Source: Erythrobacter sp. SG61-1L
Lineage (GTDB): Bacteria; Pseudomonadota; Alphaproteobacteria; Sphingomonadales; Sphingomonadaceae
Reading direction: 5' to 3'
NCBI RefSeq assembly: GCF_001305965.1
Contig: NZ_JXQC01000003.1
Coordinates: forward strand, 868,001 to 932,000
Length of the DNA: 64,000 nt
Position numbers and translations under genes: made by a program. The notes under the pieces were generated by a model that worked only from the letters and a program-made list of their open reading frames with translations, did not search any database and was not told the DNA's origin. This document shows positions 6,241 through 14,122 of the stretch, piece after piece (the first letter of the stretch is position 1; every line of letters begins with the position of its first letter).

Positions 6241-7038
6241 GTGCCCATCACCAAGCCCGCCATCGCTGAACCCGAAGCCCCGCTGCCCGGCGAAAACCCC
6301 GTCAGCGCAGGCATCGGGCACAATCAGCCCCCGCCCGAAGAGCAGGTGAAGATCGATTTCCGCGAGGGCATGATCGAGAAGCACCCCCAGTTCGAGCAGC
6401 GCATCGCTGATTTGCGCGCCGGCGCTGACCGTGCCGTGGTGGATACCGCCGAAAAGGCCGCGCTGGCCGGTGATCTGGTGAAGCAGATCCGCGCCATGGA
6501 AGGCGCAGTCAACGATACGCACAAGACCGTCAAGCAGCCCTATCTCGATGCGGGGCGCGTGGCGGATGCCGAGAAGAACCGCCTGCTGGCTGATCTGACC
6601 GAAGCGAAGAACATCATCACGGCGAAGCAGACCGAGTTTCTGCGCGTCGAGGAAGCGAAGCGCGAGGCTGCGCGCCGCGCCGAGGAAGCGCGTGCCCGTG
6701 CCGAAGCCGAGGCGGCAGCCGAGGCCGAGCGCCAGCGTGCCGCAGCCGAAGGGCAGGGCGATGTTGAGGCCATGGAAGCCGTCGAGGTCGTTGCCGCGCC
6801 GGTGGTGATCCCCAAGGCCCCTGAGCCGATCCGCAGCGCGGATACCGGCGTCATCGTGTCGGGCCGCAAGGAATGGCAGAGCCAGGTCAACGACTACACG
6901 CTCGCCGTGATCGAGGTCCTTGATGACGAGGGCGTCCGGCAGGCCGTCGAGAAGGCCGTCGCGCGCCGCGTCAAGGCCGGTGTCCGCCAAATCGCAGGTG
7001 TCCACATCTGGCAGGCCACGAAAGCCGTCACTCGCTGA
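6241..7038 (+). CDS. Coiled-coil phage recombination-accessory protein
   Basis: 265 aa from GTG 6241, preceded by AAAGGAAA. Residues about 1-40 are proline-rich. Residues about 60-170 are a long charged coiled coil, including an alanine/glutamate/arginine-rich stretch (RAEEARARAEAEAAAEA). The C-terminal 75 residues form a separate domain (WQSQVNDYTLAVIEVLDDEGVR). Phages often place such proteins next to a RecT/Bet annealase and an exonuclease, as here. Its partner and exact job are inference. Low-complexity residues give spurious matches to TolA-like proteins. Confidence 0.6.
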   Translation: MPITKPAIAEPEAPLPGENPVSAGIGHNQPPPEEQVKIDFREGMIEKHPQFEQRIADLRAGADRAVVDTAEKAALAGDLVKQIRAMEGAVNDTHKTVKQPYLDAGRVADAEKNRLLADLTEAKNIITAKQTEFLRVEEAKREAARRAEEARARAEAEAAAEAERQRAAAEGQGDVEAMEAVEVVAAPVVIPKAPEPIRSADTGVIVSGRKEWQSQVNDYTLAVIEVLDDEGVRQAVEKAVARRVKAGVRQIAGVHIWQATKAVTR

Positions 7039-7049
7039 GGGAGGAAAGC

Positions 7050-7625
7050 ATGTTTCTTGTATTCGACACTGAAACCACCGGGTTGCCGCTCTGGAACGAA
7101 CCGAGCGATGATCCCCGTCAGCCACATGTCGTCGATCTGGCTTGCAGCCTGTTCGACCGCAGCGGCGTGGAAATCGACAGCTTCGATGCCATCATCAATC
7201 CTGGCATCGAGATCCCGGCTGACATGGCAGCGATCCATGGCATCACGACCGAGATTGCCCAGTCCGAAGGTATTGCCCCGGACATGGCCCTGACCCGGTT
7301 CCTGAGCCTGATCGATGAAGCCGAAGTCGTCATTGGTCACAACGTCAGCTTCTACATTCGGATGATGCGGATCATGGCGGCGCGTGTGCGCGGCGAAAAG
7401 TGGGATAATCCCCGCCCGACCTTCTGCACCATGCACCGCAGCACCAGCCACTGCAAAATCCCCAGCCCGCGCGCCCGGCATGAACGGGATTACAAATGGC
7501 CCTCGCTGGCAGAGACGATCCGCCACTTCTTTGGCGAGGAACACGCCAACGCTCACCGCGCTCGCCCGGATTGCGACGCAGCGGCCCGCATCTTCTTCCA
7601 CTTCCGCGAGAAAGGACTTTCCTGA
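7050..7625 (+). CDS. DnaQ-like 3'-5' exonuclease with altered second catalytic motif
   Basis: 191 aa. RNase T/DnaQ superfamily: Exo I DTETTG at residues 6-11, Exo III in AHRARPDCDAA near residue 170. The Exo II motif normally reads HNxxFD; here it is GHNVSFYIRMM, so the expected catalytic aspartate is a tyrosine (TAC; a single-base change would give GAC). RBS GGGAGGAAA precedes the ATG. Its stop overlaps the Bet gene start, forming a recombination module. Activity may be lost or reduced; see findings. Confidence 0.8.
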   Translation: MFLVFDTETTGLPLWNEPSDDPRQPHVVDLACSLFDRSGVEIDSFDAIINPGIEIPADMAAIHGITTEIAQSEGIAPDMALTRFLSLIDEAEVVIGHNVSFYIRMMRIMAARVRGEKWDNPRPTFCTMHRSTSHCKIPSPRARHERDYKWPSLAETIRHFFGEEHANAHRARPDCDAAARIFFHFREKGLS

Positions 7626-8647
7626 TGGGAAACGCACGTTCCATGGCCGTAGCCACCGCCAACCGTGAAATCGAAGAGAGCCAGCAGCGCGCCATTGCGG
7701 CACGGCAGGCTGAGCAGAAGCCGCGCAATGCCCTTGAGGCGATGGCGGTTAAGCTGAAAATCTCTCCCCAGGCGCTGCAGAAGACCCTGCGCAGCACGGT
7801 ATTTTCTGCCTGCCGGAGCGACGAGGAATTCTTCGCCCTTGTCGTGGTGGCTAATGAATACGGCCTCAATCCGCTGCTCAAGGAAATGTATGCCTTCCCG
7901 GCCAAGGGCAGCGGCATTGTGCCGATGGTTTCGGTCGATGGCTGGATCAGGATTATGAACGAGCATCCCGCATTTGACGGGATCGAGTTCGATTATCACG
8001 CCGACGAGAAGGGCGGCATCGAAGCGATCGAGGCGATCATCTATCGCAAGGATCGCCAGCACCCGGTCAAGGTCATCGAATATCTCGAAGAGTGCAAGCG
8101 CCCCACCGATCCATGGAAGACCGCACCGCGCCGCATGCTGCGCCATCGTGCGCTGATGCAGGGCGCGCGCGTCGCCTTCGGCTTCTCCGGCATCTTTGCC
8201 GAGGGTGACGAAGAAATCGAGGTCGGCAACGTCATCGACATCACTCCGCAGGCCCAGACCATGCCCGACCGTAAGACGCTGGGCGAGGAACTTGGCGATG
8301 AGATCCCGAACTTCGACCGCAACACCGGTGAACTGGTCGAGGACACGCAGACCGATGCGCGCGGCATGACCGAGGTTGACGAGGAAACCGCGCGCCAGGC
8401 CGATACCGGCGAATGGCAGGAAGGCCGCGCCGATGAGGACATGGGCGAGGCTCATTCCGATGCTGAGGAAAGCCCCTCCGATGCGAAACTGCGCCAGATC
8501 CGCGAGAGCATCGCGGCGGCAAAGAACCTCGCCGGCCTCAAGCACGTCGATAACGAGTGGGTGAATGCCCGCGCGGTCTATGACGACGACACGGCGCGCG
8601 AGGTCGATGCGGCCATTGCCGCCAAGTGGAAGGAGCTGGGCCAGTGA
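7625..8647 (+). CDS. bet: Bet/RecT-family single-strand annealing protein
   Basis: 340 aa from the ATG at 7625, coupled to the exonuclease by an overlap. Family hallmarks include EFFALVVVANEYGLNPLLKE, MVSVDGWIRIMNEHP and WKTAPRRMLRHRALMQGAR followed by FGFSGIF, all within the first 230 residues. The C-terminal 100 residues are acidic and less conserved. The protein should anneal complementary single strands during phage recombination, together with a processive exonuclease. Another possible start is the ATG at 7643. Confidence 0.88.
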   Translation: MGNARSMAVATANREIEESQQRAIAARQAEQKPRNALEAMAVKLKISPQALQKTLRSTVFSACRSDEEFFALVVVANEYGLNPLLKEMYAFPAKGSGIVPMVSVDGWIRIMNEHPAFDGIEFDYHADEKGGIEAIEAIIYRKDRQHPVKVIEYLEECKRPTDPWKTAPRRMLRHRALMQGARVAFGFSGIFAEGDEEIEVGNVIDITPQAQTMPDRKTLGEELGDEIPNFDRNTGELVEDTQTDARGMTEVDEETARQADTGEWQEGRADEDMGEAHSDAEESPSDAKLRQIRESIAAAKNLAGLKHVDNEWVNARAVYDDDTAREVDAAIAAKWKELGQ

Positions 8648-8871
8648 GCAGCTTCATTCGCCGCATCCAGCGGCAGGTCATGCCGTCGCACAAGGTCCAC
8701 GCCAGCAGGAACTGGAAGGGCGAGGTTCGCCTCTATGCCAACCCGGCCCGGAAGAAGTTCTTCAACGGTCGTGGCAGCAAGCTCGGCGTCAGCAATCCGA
8801 AGGATACCGCCCTGCTGGCGCGTCAGGCGCGCGAAGCGAAGCGCGCCGCTGCCCGGAAGGGGAAGAGCTGA
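8644..8871 (+). CDS. Small basic protein, 75 aa
   Basis: GTG 8644 overlaps the Bet stop. Strongly basic throughout (SSFIRRIQRQVMPSHKVHAS; KKFFNGRGSKLGV; AREAKRAAARKGKS), consistent with nucleic-acid binding. No family recognised. The start and stop both overlap neighbours in the same way as the rest of the operon. Confidence 0.5.
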   Translation: MSSFIRRIQRQVMPSHKVHASRNWKGEVRLYANPARKKFFNGRGSKLGVSNPKDTALLARQAREAKRAAARKGKS

Positions 8872-9089
8872 TGAGCAGCTTCGGACAGCCGCTCAAGATC
8901 AGCTTCCGGGCAACCGGTGAAGGCTATGTCCTCTGCGAGCGCAAGAACCAGGCGGGCAAAGAGGTCGAGCCGATCCGGTATTACTCATACTCCAGCGTCC
9001 CTGAGCGCGGCGCCCTCGCTCCCGAGAAGTGGGACGAATACGTCGCCGCTTTCAAGGAAGAGTTCGGCATCGACAGGAATCAGGCCTGA
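8871..9089 (+). CDS. Hypothetical small protein, 72 aa
   Basis: The ATG shares a base with the preceding TGA. The sequence (SSFGQPLKISFRATGEGYVL, then EKWDEYVAAFKEEFGID) suggests a beta-strand N-terminal half and a C-terminal helix. No family recognised; part of the coupled early operon. Confidence 0.5.
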   Translation: MSSFGQPLKISFRATGEGYVLCERKNQAGKEVEPIRYYSYSSVPERGALAPEKWDEYVAAFKEEFGIDRNQA

Positions 9090-9274
9090 TGTCCGGCGCG
9101 GGAAAGATGATCACATGGCGCGTGCCTGTCCTTCGCGGACTTGATCCGGATCTACGGCGGGCACGCCTGCTCGCGGCCAGGACCTACGCACCCGGCTCTG
9201 TCCCGCGCCATGGCATTCTCGGCGGCTTCTGGGACGGTGGGAAAGTCGTCCGTCACTTCCGGGGCAAGGACTGA
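9089..9274 (+). CDS. Hypothetical small protein, 61 aa
   Basis: The ATG overlaps the previous stop by one base, and the stop lies 4 bp before the next gene. It contains KMITWRVPVLRGLDPDLRRA and ends GGKVVRHFRGKD. Support is mostly positional; overlapping frames compete here, so this is tentative. Confidence 0.4.
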   Translation: MSGAGKMITWRVPVLRGLDPDLRRARLLAARTYAPGSVPRHGILGGFWDGGKVVRHFRGKD

Positions 9275-9278
9275 TGCG

Positions 9279-9464
9279 GTGCGGCCGAACCCCGGACATT
9301 GCCCACCAGAGGCGCAAGGCAAGCGTGTGCATGTCATTCTCCGGAATGGCTACGACACGCGCGCAAAAGAGCCTGCTGGCTGGGCCGCGACGGACAAAGG
9401 AGCCTGCCGCTGGACGCTCACGGGCCACCCCTTCGACATTAAGGAATTTGAGGTGATCGGATGA
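9279..9464 (+). CDS. Hypothetical small protein, 61 aa, GTG start
   Basis: The C-terminal half (KRVHVILRNGYDTRAKEP ... WTLTGHPFDIKEFEVIG) looks like a compact beta domain. Best start is GTG 9279 with AAGGA nearby; the open frame reaches back to 9141 but that portion overlaps the upstream gene. The stop overlaps the next ATG. Function unknown. Confidence 0.5.
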   Translation: MRPNPGHCPPEAQGKRVHVILRNGYDTRAKEPAGWAATDKGACRWTLTGHPFDIKEFEVIG

Positions 9465-9574
9465 CCAGTCACGAACAGTTCGACAATGGCCTTGCCGAAG
9501 CGCTCTGGTGGTTTCGCGGCTTTGCGGCCGCCCAGCCGCTTGACAAGTTCGGCCGGCGTGCTGAGCCTCGCTGA
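9461..9574 (+). CDS. Possible micro-ORF, 37 aa
   Basis: Starts in an ATGA overlap with the previous gene and encodes MTSHEQFDNGLAEALWWFRG plus a short tail. The 22 bases after it before the methyltransferase carry GGGGGAATTC, a plausible ribosome-binding site for that gene. A competing frame in the same stretch also stays open to the methyltransferase start. Low confidence. Confidence 0.3.
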   Translation: MTSHEQFDNGLAEALWWFRGFAAAQPLDKFGRRAEPR

Positions 9575-9595
9575 TCCGCTGCCGGGGGAATTCTG

Positions 9596-10288
9596 ATGGA
9601 AGAGGCCATCACCATCGGTCAGGCAACCCTCTATCTCGGTGACGCCTACGCCATCAGACCAACGCTGGGCCGCATGGACGTGGACGTGATGGACCCGCCA
9701 TATCGCTTCAACGCGGTCGGGGCCGGGAAATTCCGGGCCGCACGTCAGGCAACGCACATGCTGATCGCGGAAGGCATGGACAAGGGCTTCGATCACAGCA
9801 TCATCAATCCGCTGCTGTGCGGGTCTTGCATCGTGTTTTTCCATCCCGACCAGCTTCTGGATCTGGGCGACCACCTGCGCGGAAACTTCCGCCGAATGGT
9901 GCTGTGCCAATGGATCAAGGAAAACCCGGCTCCGCACCGGAACAAGAACTACATCTTCGACAGCGAGCCCTATTTCCATGCCTGGAATGAAGGCTTACAC
10001 CCGGTTGGCGCCCATGAAGACATGCACCGCTATGTCTTTGCGCCGGTGGCGCCTTCGAAGATCTACGATCACCCGACCGTGAAGCCTGACCGCGTCATGG
10101 CGAAGATCATGGCGAACGTGAACGGCCAGACGATCTGCGACCCTTTCATGGGCACAGGCAGCACCGGCGTTGCAGCGATCCGGGCGGGCAAGCGCTTCTA
10201 CGGCATCGAGAAGAACCCCAAGCACTTCGAGACAGCTTGCAACCGCATAAGTGCAGCAGTGGCTGAGATGGAGGCGAGGGCGGCATGA
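9596..10288 (+). CDS. Phage DNA methyltransferase (DPPY type)
   Basis: 230 aa. Motif IV DPPY (VMDPPYRF, residues about 32-39) comes first and the SAM-binding motif I DPFMGTGSTGVAAI with GIEKN follows near residue 183, the beta-class order of N6-adenine or N4-cytosine methyltransferases. HPTVKP before motif I is also typical. There is no restriction gene beside it, so it is a solitary phage methyltransferase, possibly for protection from host restriction. Target sequence cannot be read from the protein. Confidence 0.88.
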   Translation: MEEAITIGQATLYLGDAYAIRPTLGRMDVDVMDPPYRFNAVGAGKFRAARQATHMLIAEGMDKGFDHSIINPLLCGSCIVFFHPDQLLDLGDHLRGNFRRMVLCQWIKENPAPHRNKNYIFDSEPYFHAWNEGLHPVGAHEDMHRYVFAPVAPSKIYDHPTVKPDRVMAKIMANVNGQTICDPFMGTGSTGVAAIRAGKRFYGIEKNPKHFETACNRISAAVAEMEARAA

Positions 10289-10461
10289 CAGCGCCGGCGC
10301 GCATCACCCAGGCCGACATTGACCGTGCCACCAAGGCTGTAGTCACGGCAGGGATTCCGCGCGCCCGCATCGTCATGGATTTGGTGAACCAGAAAATCGA
10401 GATCATCATCGGGGAGGCGCCGAACGATTCGCCGGCGCGCAACCCCTGGGATGATGAGTAG
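10285..10461 (+). CDS. Hypothetical small protein, 58 aa
   Basis: Overlaps the methyltransferase stop by 4 bp and ends 3 bp before the integrase. A helical start (ARITQADIDRATKAVVTAG) is followed by ARIVMDLVNQKIEIIIGE. This resembles the small helical proteins often found next to phage integrases (excisionase-sized), but no winged-helix signature is clear, so an Xis role is only a possibility. Confidence 0.5.
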   Translation: MTAPARITQADIDRATKAVVTAGIPRARIVMDLVNQKIEIIIGEAPNDSPARNPWDDE

Positions 10462-10464
10462 CGC

Positions 10465-11619
10465 ATGGGCAAGCACTTGAAGTCGAACGCCTTCCTCCCC
10501 CCTCACGTCTCGCGGTTCAAGAGCCAGCACGGCTCCGAACGCTTGCGATTCCGCAAGAAGGGCCTCAAGGGCGGCTATTTCGTCGCACCGTTCGGCAGCA
10601 AGGCGTTCTGGGCCGAATACGATGCGTTCCTAAACCCTATCGAAGATGCGGCTCCGGAGACTCCGAAGCAACGCGCCGCACCGGGCACGCTCAATGACCT
10701 GGTCAATCGCTATCTCGCCGTGCCGGAAAGGCTTGGCCCATCCGATGTGACACAGGCGAAGATCCGCGCCGTGATCGAAGACTTCCGGGCGGGGCGGGGC
10801 GATAGGCCCGTGAGCCTCGTTACGTTCGAGGCGATCGACAAGATCGTTGCCAAGAAGATGATCAAGACTGGAACAGGCAATAAGGCCAAGGGCGGCATCC
10901 ACGCCGCACGCAAACTCCGCAAGGAATTGATTCGCCTGTTCGATTTCGCGGTGAAGAGCGGTTTCTGCGAGAAGAACCCGGTGCGCCTCTCCGAAAAGGT
11001 CAAGCAGCCACGCGGTGAGAAGTCCACCGGCTTCCACTCATGGACCGAAGCGGAGATCGATCGATTCCGGGCGCATCACAAGCTGGGCAGCCGCGAACGT
11101 CTCGCCATGGAACTGCTTCTATGGACCGACCAGCGCCGCTCCGATGTCGTGAAGATGGGTAAGGCTCAGATCCGCGACGGGCGTATTCCGATCACGCAGG
11201 AAAAGACGGGTAAGGTTCTCTGGGTTGCGATGGCTCCGCAATTGCTCGAAGCGATCGTTGCTCTGCCGCCCGAGCATACGAGCCCGTTCTGCTTCCTGAT
11301 GACGAAGCGCGGCAAGCCTTTCACGAAGGAAAGTTTCGGCAACTGGTTCAAGAAGGCCTGCATCGCTGCAGAGCTTCCACACTGCACCGCACATGGCCTG
11401 CGCAAGGCGACGTTGCGGCGCATGGCGGAACTTGAAATGGCCAACAAGACCATGAAGTCGCTGAGCGGGCAGACTCGTGACGAGACGTTGGCCCACTACA
11501 TCGAAAGCGCGAACCAGAAGAGGCTGGCAGACAATGCCATAACCGCCCTGGCGCGGTGGGAAATGCACTCCCGAGAGGGAGAGAAAACGGATGAATATCG
11601 CTTCACTGCGAACGACTAG
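10465..11619 (+). CDS. int: Tyrosine site-specific integrase
   Basis: 384 aa. The catalytic half shows the first arginine in WTDQRRSDVVKM, the beta-hairpin lysine in TQEKTGKVLW, HGLRKA for the His-x-x-Arg box and a C-terminal ...DETLAHYIESA with the nucleophilic tyrosine. The second box His, normally GH, reads SGQ here, a known kind of variation. An N-terminal SAM-like domain precedes it (residues about 75-170). It should catalyse insertion at the neighbouring tRNA-Asn. Confidence 0.9.
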   Translation: MGKHLKSNAFLPPHVSRFKSQHGSERLRFRKKGLKGGYFVAPFGSKAFWAEYDAFLNPIEDAAPETPKQRAAPGTLNDLVNRYLAVPERLGPSDVTQAKIRAVIEDFRAGRGDRPVSLVTFEAIDKIVAKKMIKTGTGNKAKGGIHAARKLRKELIRLFDFAVKSGFCEKNPVRLSEKVKQPRGEKSTGFHSWTEAEIDRFRAHHKLGSRERLAMELLLWTDQRRSDVVKMGKAQIRDGRIPITQEKTGKVLWVAMAPQLLEAIVALPPEHTSPFCFLMTKRGKPFTKESFGNWFKKACIAAELPHCTAHGLRKATLRRMAELEMANKTMKSLSGQTRDETLAHYIESANQKRLADNAITALARWEMHSREGEKTDEYRFTAND

Positions 11620-11651
11620 AATGTCTCACCCTCGTTTTAGGTGAGACATTC
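11619..11651. terminator. Perfect 12-bp hairpin at the integrase stop codon
   Basis: GAATGTCTCACC (11619-11630) and GGTGAGACATTC (11640-11651) are perfect inverted arms around a 9-base loop containing TTTT. The left arm starts on the last base of the integrase stop codon. No T-run follows on either strand, so a factor-independent terminator is uncertain; an att-associated or recombinase arm site is the alternative. Confidence 0.5.
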
Positions 11652-11665
11652 CGTTCACTGTGAGG

Positions 11666-11688
11666 CACAGAAAACGGAGGTTTCTGTG
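11666..11688. terminator. 8-bp hairpin just beyond the tRNA 3' end
   Basis: CACAGAAA (11666-11673) and TTTCTGTG (11681-11688) form a perfect inverted repeat 8 bp past the tRNA CCA in the direction of tRNA transcription. Possible tRNA terminator, or part of the integration site. Nothing else is seen between 11620 and 11695. Confidence 0.4.
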
Positions 11689-11695
11689 GTAGTAG

Positions 11696-11770
11696 TGGCT
11701 CCCCGAGTAGGATTCGAACCTACGGCCAAGTGATTAACAGTCACCTACTCTACCGCTGAGCTATCGGGGA
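11696..11770 (-). tRNA. tRNA-Asn, anticodon GTT, CCA encoded
   Basis: Read leftward from 11770 the gene has acceptor stem TCCCCGA/TCGGGGA, discriminator G, encoded CCA (11696-11698), a GGTTCGAATCC T-loop and anticodon GTT (complement of 11735-11737) in the loop CTGTTAA. All four stems can be drawn. Its 3' end faces the phage integrase and is the probable attachment site. Confidence 0.95.
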
Positions 11771-11856
11771 GCAGCCCTGACGGGCAGGAGTGGGCCTATA
11801 TGCAGGCCGGCATGGTTTGGCAAGCGGCCAAAAACAAATTTTATGCAGGTTCTTGC

Positions 11857-12645
11857 TCAGGCGATAAATTGTTCGGCGACAATGCGTTCGTCCAGGCTGT
11901 GGCCGGGGTCGAACAACAGGGTCAATTCCTTGTCTCGCGCGATTTCAAGATGCACCTCCGCAATGTCGCGCACTTCCTTCTGATCGGCCACTGCTGCCAC
12001 GGGCCGCTTGTCCGGGTCCAGGACGCGCAGGCTGATCCGGCTGCGATCGGGCAACAAGGCGCCGCGCCAGCGGCGGGGCCGGAAGGGGCTGATCGGCGTA
12101 AGAGCCAGAAGTTGCGAATCGAGCGGCAGGATCGGTCCGCTCGCGGAAAGATTATAAGCGGTCGATCCGGCGGGCGTGGCCACCAGTACACCGTCGCAGA
12201 CCAGTTCCTCGATCCGCACCTTCTCGTTCACGCTCACTTCGATCTTCGCCGTCTGGCGTGTCTCACGCAGCAGGGAGACTTCGTTGATGGCGTAATGGAC
12301 CTGCGCTTCGCCGGAACGGGTGAACGCCTCCATGCGCAGCGGATCGACCGCCACGGCGCGCGAGCGGTTGATCCGCTCCACCAGCTTCCTGCCGCTTCTG
12401 AACCGGTTCATCAGGAAGCCGACCGTCCCGAGATTGAGGCCATAGGCGGGCAGCACGCGGCCCCCGTCGATCATCTGGTGCAGGGTTTGCAGCATGAAGC
12501 CGTCACCACCCAGAACCACCACAGCCTTGGCTCGCTCCATCGGCACCCAGTCCACGGCAGCGGCCAGCTCTCGCGCGGCTTCCTGAGCCTGCGGGGTGTC
12601 CGATGCCACCATGGCAAGTGCCGAGTAGGCATGTCCCTGGCTCAC
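11857..12645 (-). CDS. nadK: NAD kinase
   Basis: 262 aa, GTG start at 12645. Phosphorylates NAD to NADP in the cytoplasm using ATP or polyphosphate. Diagnostic motifs are the GGDG loop (VVVLGGDGFML, residues about 42-52), GLNLGTVGFLMN, the NE/D region AINEVSLLR, TPAGSTAYNLSASGPILPL and the C-terminal ISLRVLD. Length is normal for alphaproteobacterial short NAD kinases. Monocistronic in appearance; 131 bp separate it from the divergent EAL gene. Confidence 0.95.
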   Translation of the reverse strand: MSQGHAYSALAMVASDTPQAQEAARELAAAVDWVPMERAKAVVVLGGDGFMLQTLHQMIDGGRVLPAYGLNLGTVGFLMNRFRSGRKLVERINRSRAVAVDPLRMEAFTRSGEAQVHYAINEVSLLRETRQTAKIEVSVNEKVRIEELVCDGVLVATPAGSTAYNLSASGPILPLDSQLLALTPISPFRPRRWRGALLPDRSRISLRVLDPDKRPVAAVADQKEVRDIAEVHLEIARDKELTLLFDPGHSLDERIVAEQFIA

Positions 12646-12776
12646 GATTTATTGTGCCTCCGGCTGTCGCAACGTTCTTCGTTGTGCAATTGGCTTCAAC
12701 CTATGAAGCCGCAAAGACATTTGCAATCGCAAGGGTGCGAACGAATTCCTAACCATGGCGCATTAGGGCAAAGCTG

Positions 12777-14108
12777 ATGCCAAGCGATTTAACGGAAGTG
12801 CTGGACGACAATCGCGATACGCTGACCGGCCTTGTCGGCTCTGACGGTGCGCGTGCGCGCATCGTGGCCTGGCAACAAAAGGCGGTGCTGGAAGGTGAGA
12901 CGGCGCCGATCCATGCGCTGATGCTGGGCCTCCGGAGGTTCGACACAGTGAACCTCGCCTATGGTGAGGCAGCGGGAGATTCCGCCCTCGTGGCTGTTGC
13001 CGCGCGCATCCTGCGCTTTGCCGCCGATGAACTGGCGGGCGAGTGGGTGGTGGCGCGCATGGGCGGGGGCAATTTCCTGCTCGCCGCAAATGAGCCGTGC
13101 AGCCGCGAACGCTGGCAATGGCTGGCGGAAACGCTGGCGGAGAGCGTTTCCCGCCCGATTGCCAACCCAGTTGGGGCCGGCACCTTGCGCCTTTGGCCTC
13201 GCATCGCGCTGATGCGCACGCTCAAGCAGGAAAGCGCCGATGCCGTGTTCGGCCGTCTTGCCGAAACGCTGGAGCGGGCGCGGCAGGAAACCGGGCGGCG
13301 GGTCGTGTGGGTCGATGGCGATGTCAGCATTGCCGGGCGCAGCGGCGCGCAACTTGAGGCGGACCTTCTGGCTGCGCTGGACCGCGATGAGATCGAGATT
13401 CTCTATCAGCCGCAGTTCCGCGCCGATGATGACGAATTGGTCGGGGCCGAGGCTCTGGCCCGTTGGGAACATCCCCTGCTCGGGCGGATCGGGGCGGGCG
13501 CATTGTTCGCCATTGCAGAGCGGGCGGACCATGTCGCCCAGCTATCGCGCCACATCGCGGCGCGCGCCGTGGCTGAGGCGGCCCATTGGCCCGATCCATT
13601 GCGCCTGTCGCTCAATGTCACTCCGGCAGACCTTGCCGTGGGCAATTTCGCGGACGACATTGCCGGTGTGGTGAAGGCTGCGGGCCTGTGCCCGGACCGG
13701 CTGACGCTTGAGATCACCGAACAGGCCCTGCTGACCGATCTTGACCGTTCGGCGCAGGCGCTGGGCAGGCTGGTGGAACTGGGCATCCGCATCGCGCTGG
13801 ACGATTTCGGCGCGGGCTTTTGCAACTTCCGCTATCTCAAGATTCTACCGCTGCATTACCTCAAGCTCGACCGGACGATGGTGGACGGGATCACTGACGA
13901 TCCGCGCGATCTGGCAGTGTTCCGCGGCATCCTCGCCATGGCACATGCGCTGGAACTCGACGTGATCGCCGAAGGCATCGAAACGGAGGATCAGCGCCGC
14001 CTGATCGCGGCGGAAGGTTGCGCTTCCTATCAGGGGTTCCTGCGCGCCAAGCCAATGGACGTGGCGGAATTCCGCCTGTTCGCGGCGAGCCATTCTCCCC
14101 TTCTCTGA
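12777..14108 (+). CDS. Cyclic-di-GMP phosphodiesterase with degenerate GGDEF and intact EAL domain
   Basis: 443 aa. Residues about 30-175 follow the GGDEF fold, but the signature reads RMGGGNFL where GGDEF should stand, so cyclase activity is unlikely; it may instead bind GTP and regulate. Residues about 190-435 form an EAL domain with GAEALARW, SLNVTPADL, LEITEQALL, ALDDFGAGFCNF, LKLDRTMV and VIAEGIETEDQ, keeping the expected metal and catalytic acids. No membrane segment or sensor domain, so it is cytosolic. Predicted to hydrolyse c-di-GMP to pGpG. Converges on mfd with a 14-bp gap. Confidence 0.9.
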   Translation: MPSDLTEVLDDNRDTLTGLVGSDGARARIVAWQQKAVLEGETAPIHALMLGLRRFDTVNLAYGEAAGDSALVAVAARILRFAADELAGEWVVARMGGGNFLLAANEPCSRERWQWLAETLAESVSRPIANPVGAGTLRLWPRIALMRTLKQESADAVFGRLAETLERARQETGRRVVWVDGDVSIAGRSGAQLEADLLAALDRDEIEILYQPQFRADDDELVGAEALARWEHPLLGRIGAGALFAIAERADHVAQLSRHIAARAVAEAAHWPDPLRLSLNVTPADLAVGNFADDIAGVVKAAGLCPDRLTLEITEQALLTDLDRSAQALGRLVELGIRIALDDFGAGFCNFRYLKILPLHYLKLDRTMVDGITDDPRDLAVFRGILAMAHALELDVIAEGIETEDQRRLIAAEGCASYQGFLRAKPMDVAEFRLFAASHSPLL

Positions 14109-14122
14109 CGGGGGAGGCCGGA

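Larger units (their letters stand above)
1..11695. mobile_element. Right part of a temperate-phage-like element integrated beside tRNA-Asn
   Basis: The block carries a Cro/CI-type immunity region, a dense early operon with a Bet annealase, exonuclease and methyltransferase, and a terminal tyrosine integrase reading toward tRNA-Asn. The integrase stop lies 76 bp from the CCA end of the tRNA, the usual arrangement for elements inserted at a tRNA 3' end. The left boundary and second att copy are outside the window, and no structural phage genes are visible. A complete prophage, a defective one or a satellite are all possible. Confidence 0.8.

Noticed and set aside
6241-7038. TolA-like protein
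   Set aside because: The only resemblance is the alanine/glutamate coiled coil; there is no membrane anchor and the neighbours are recombination genes.
9274-9456. A frame starting at ATG 9274
   Set aside because: It has arginine/serine-rich, random-looking sequence; the neighbouring frame from GTG 9279 looks structured and overlaps the next gene in the operon style.
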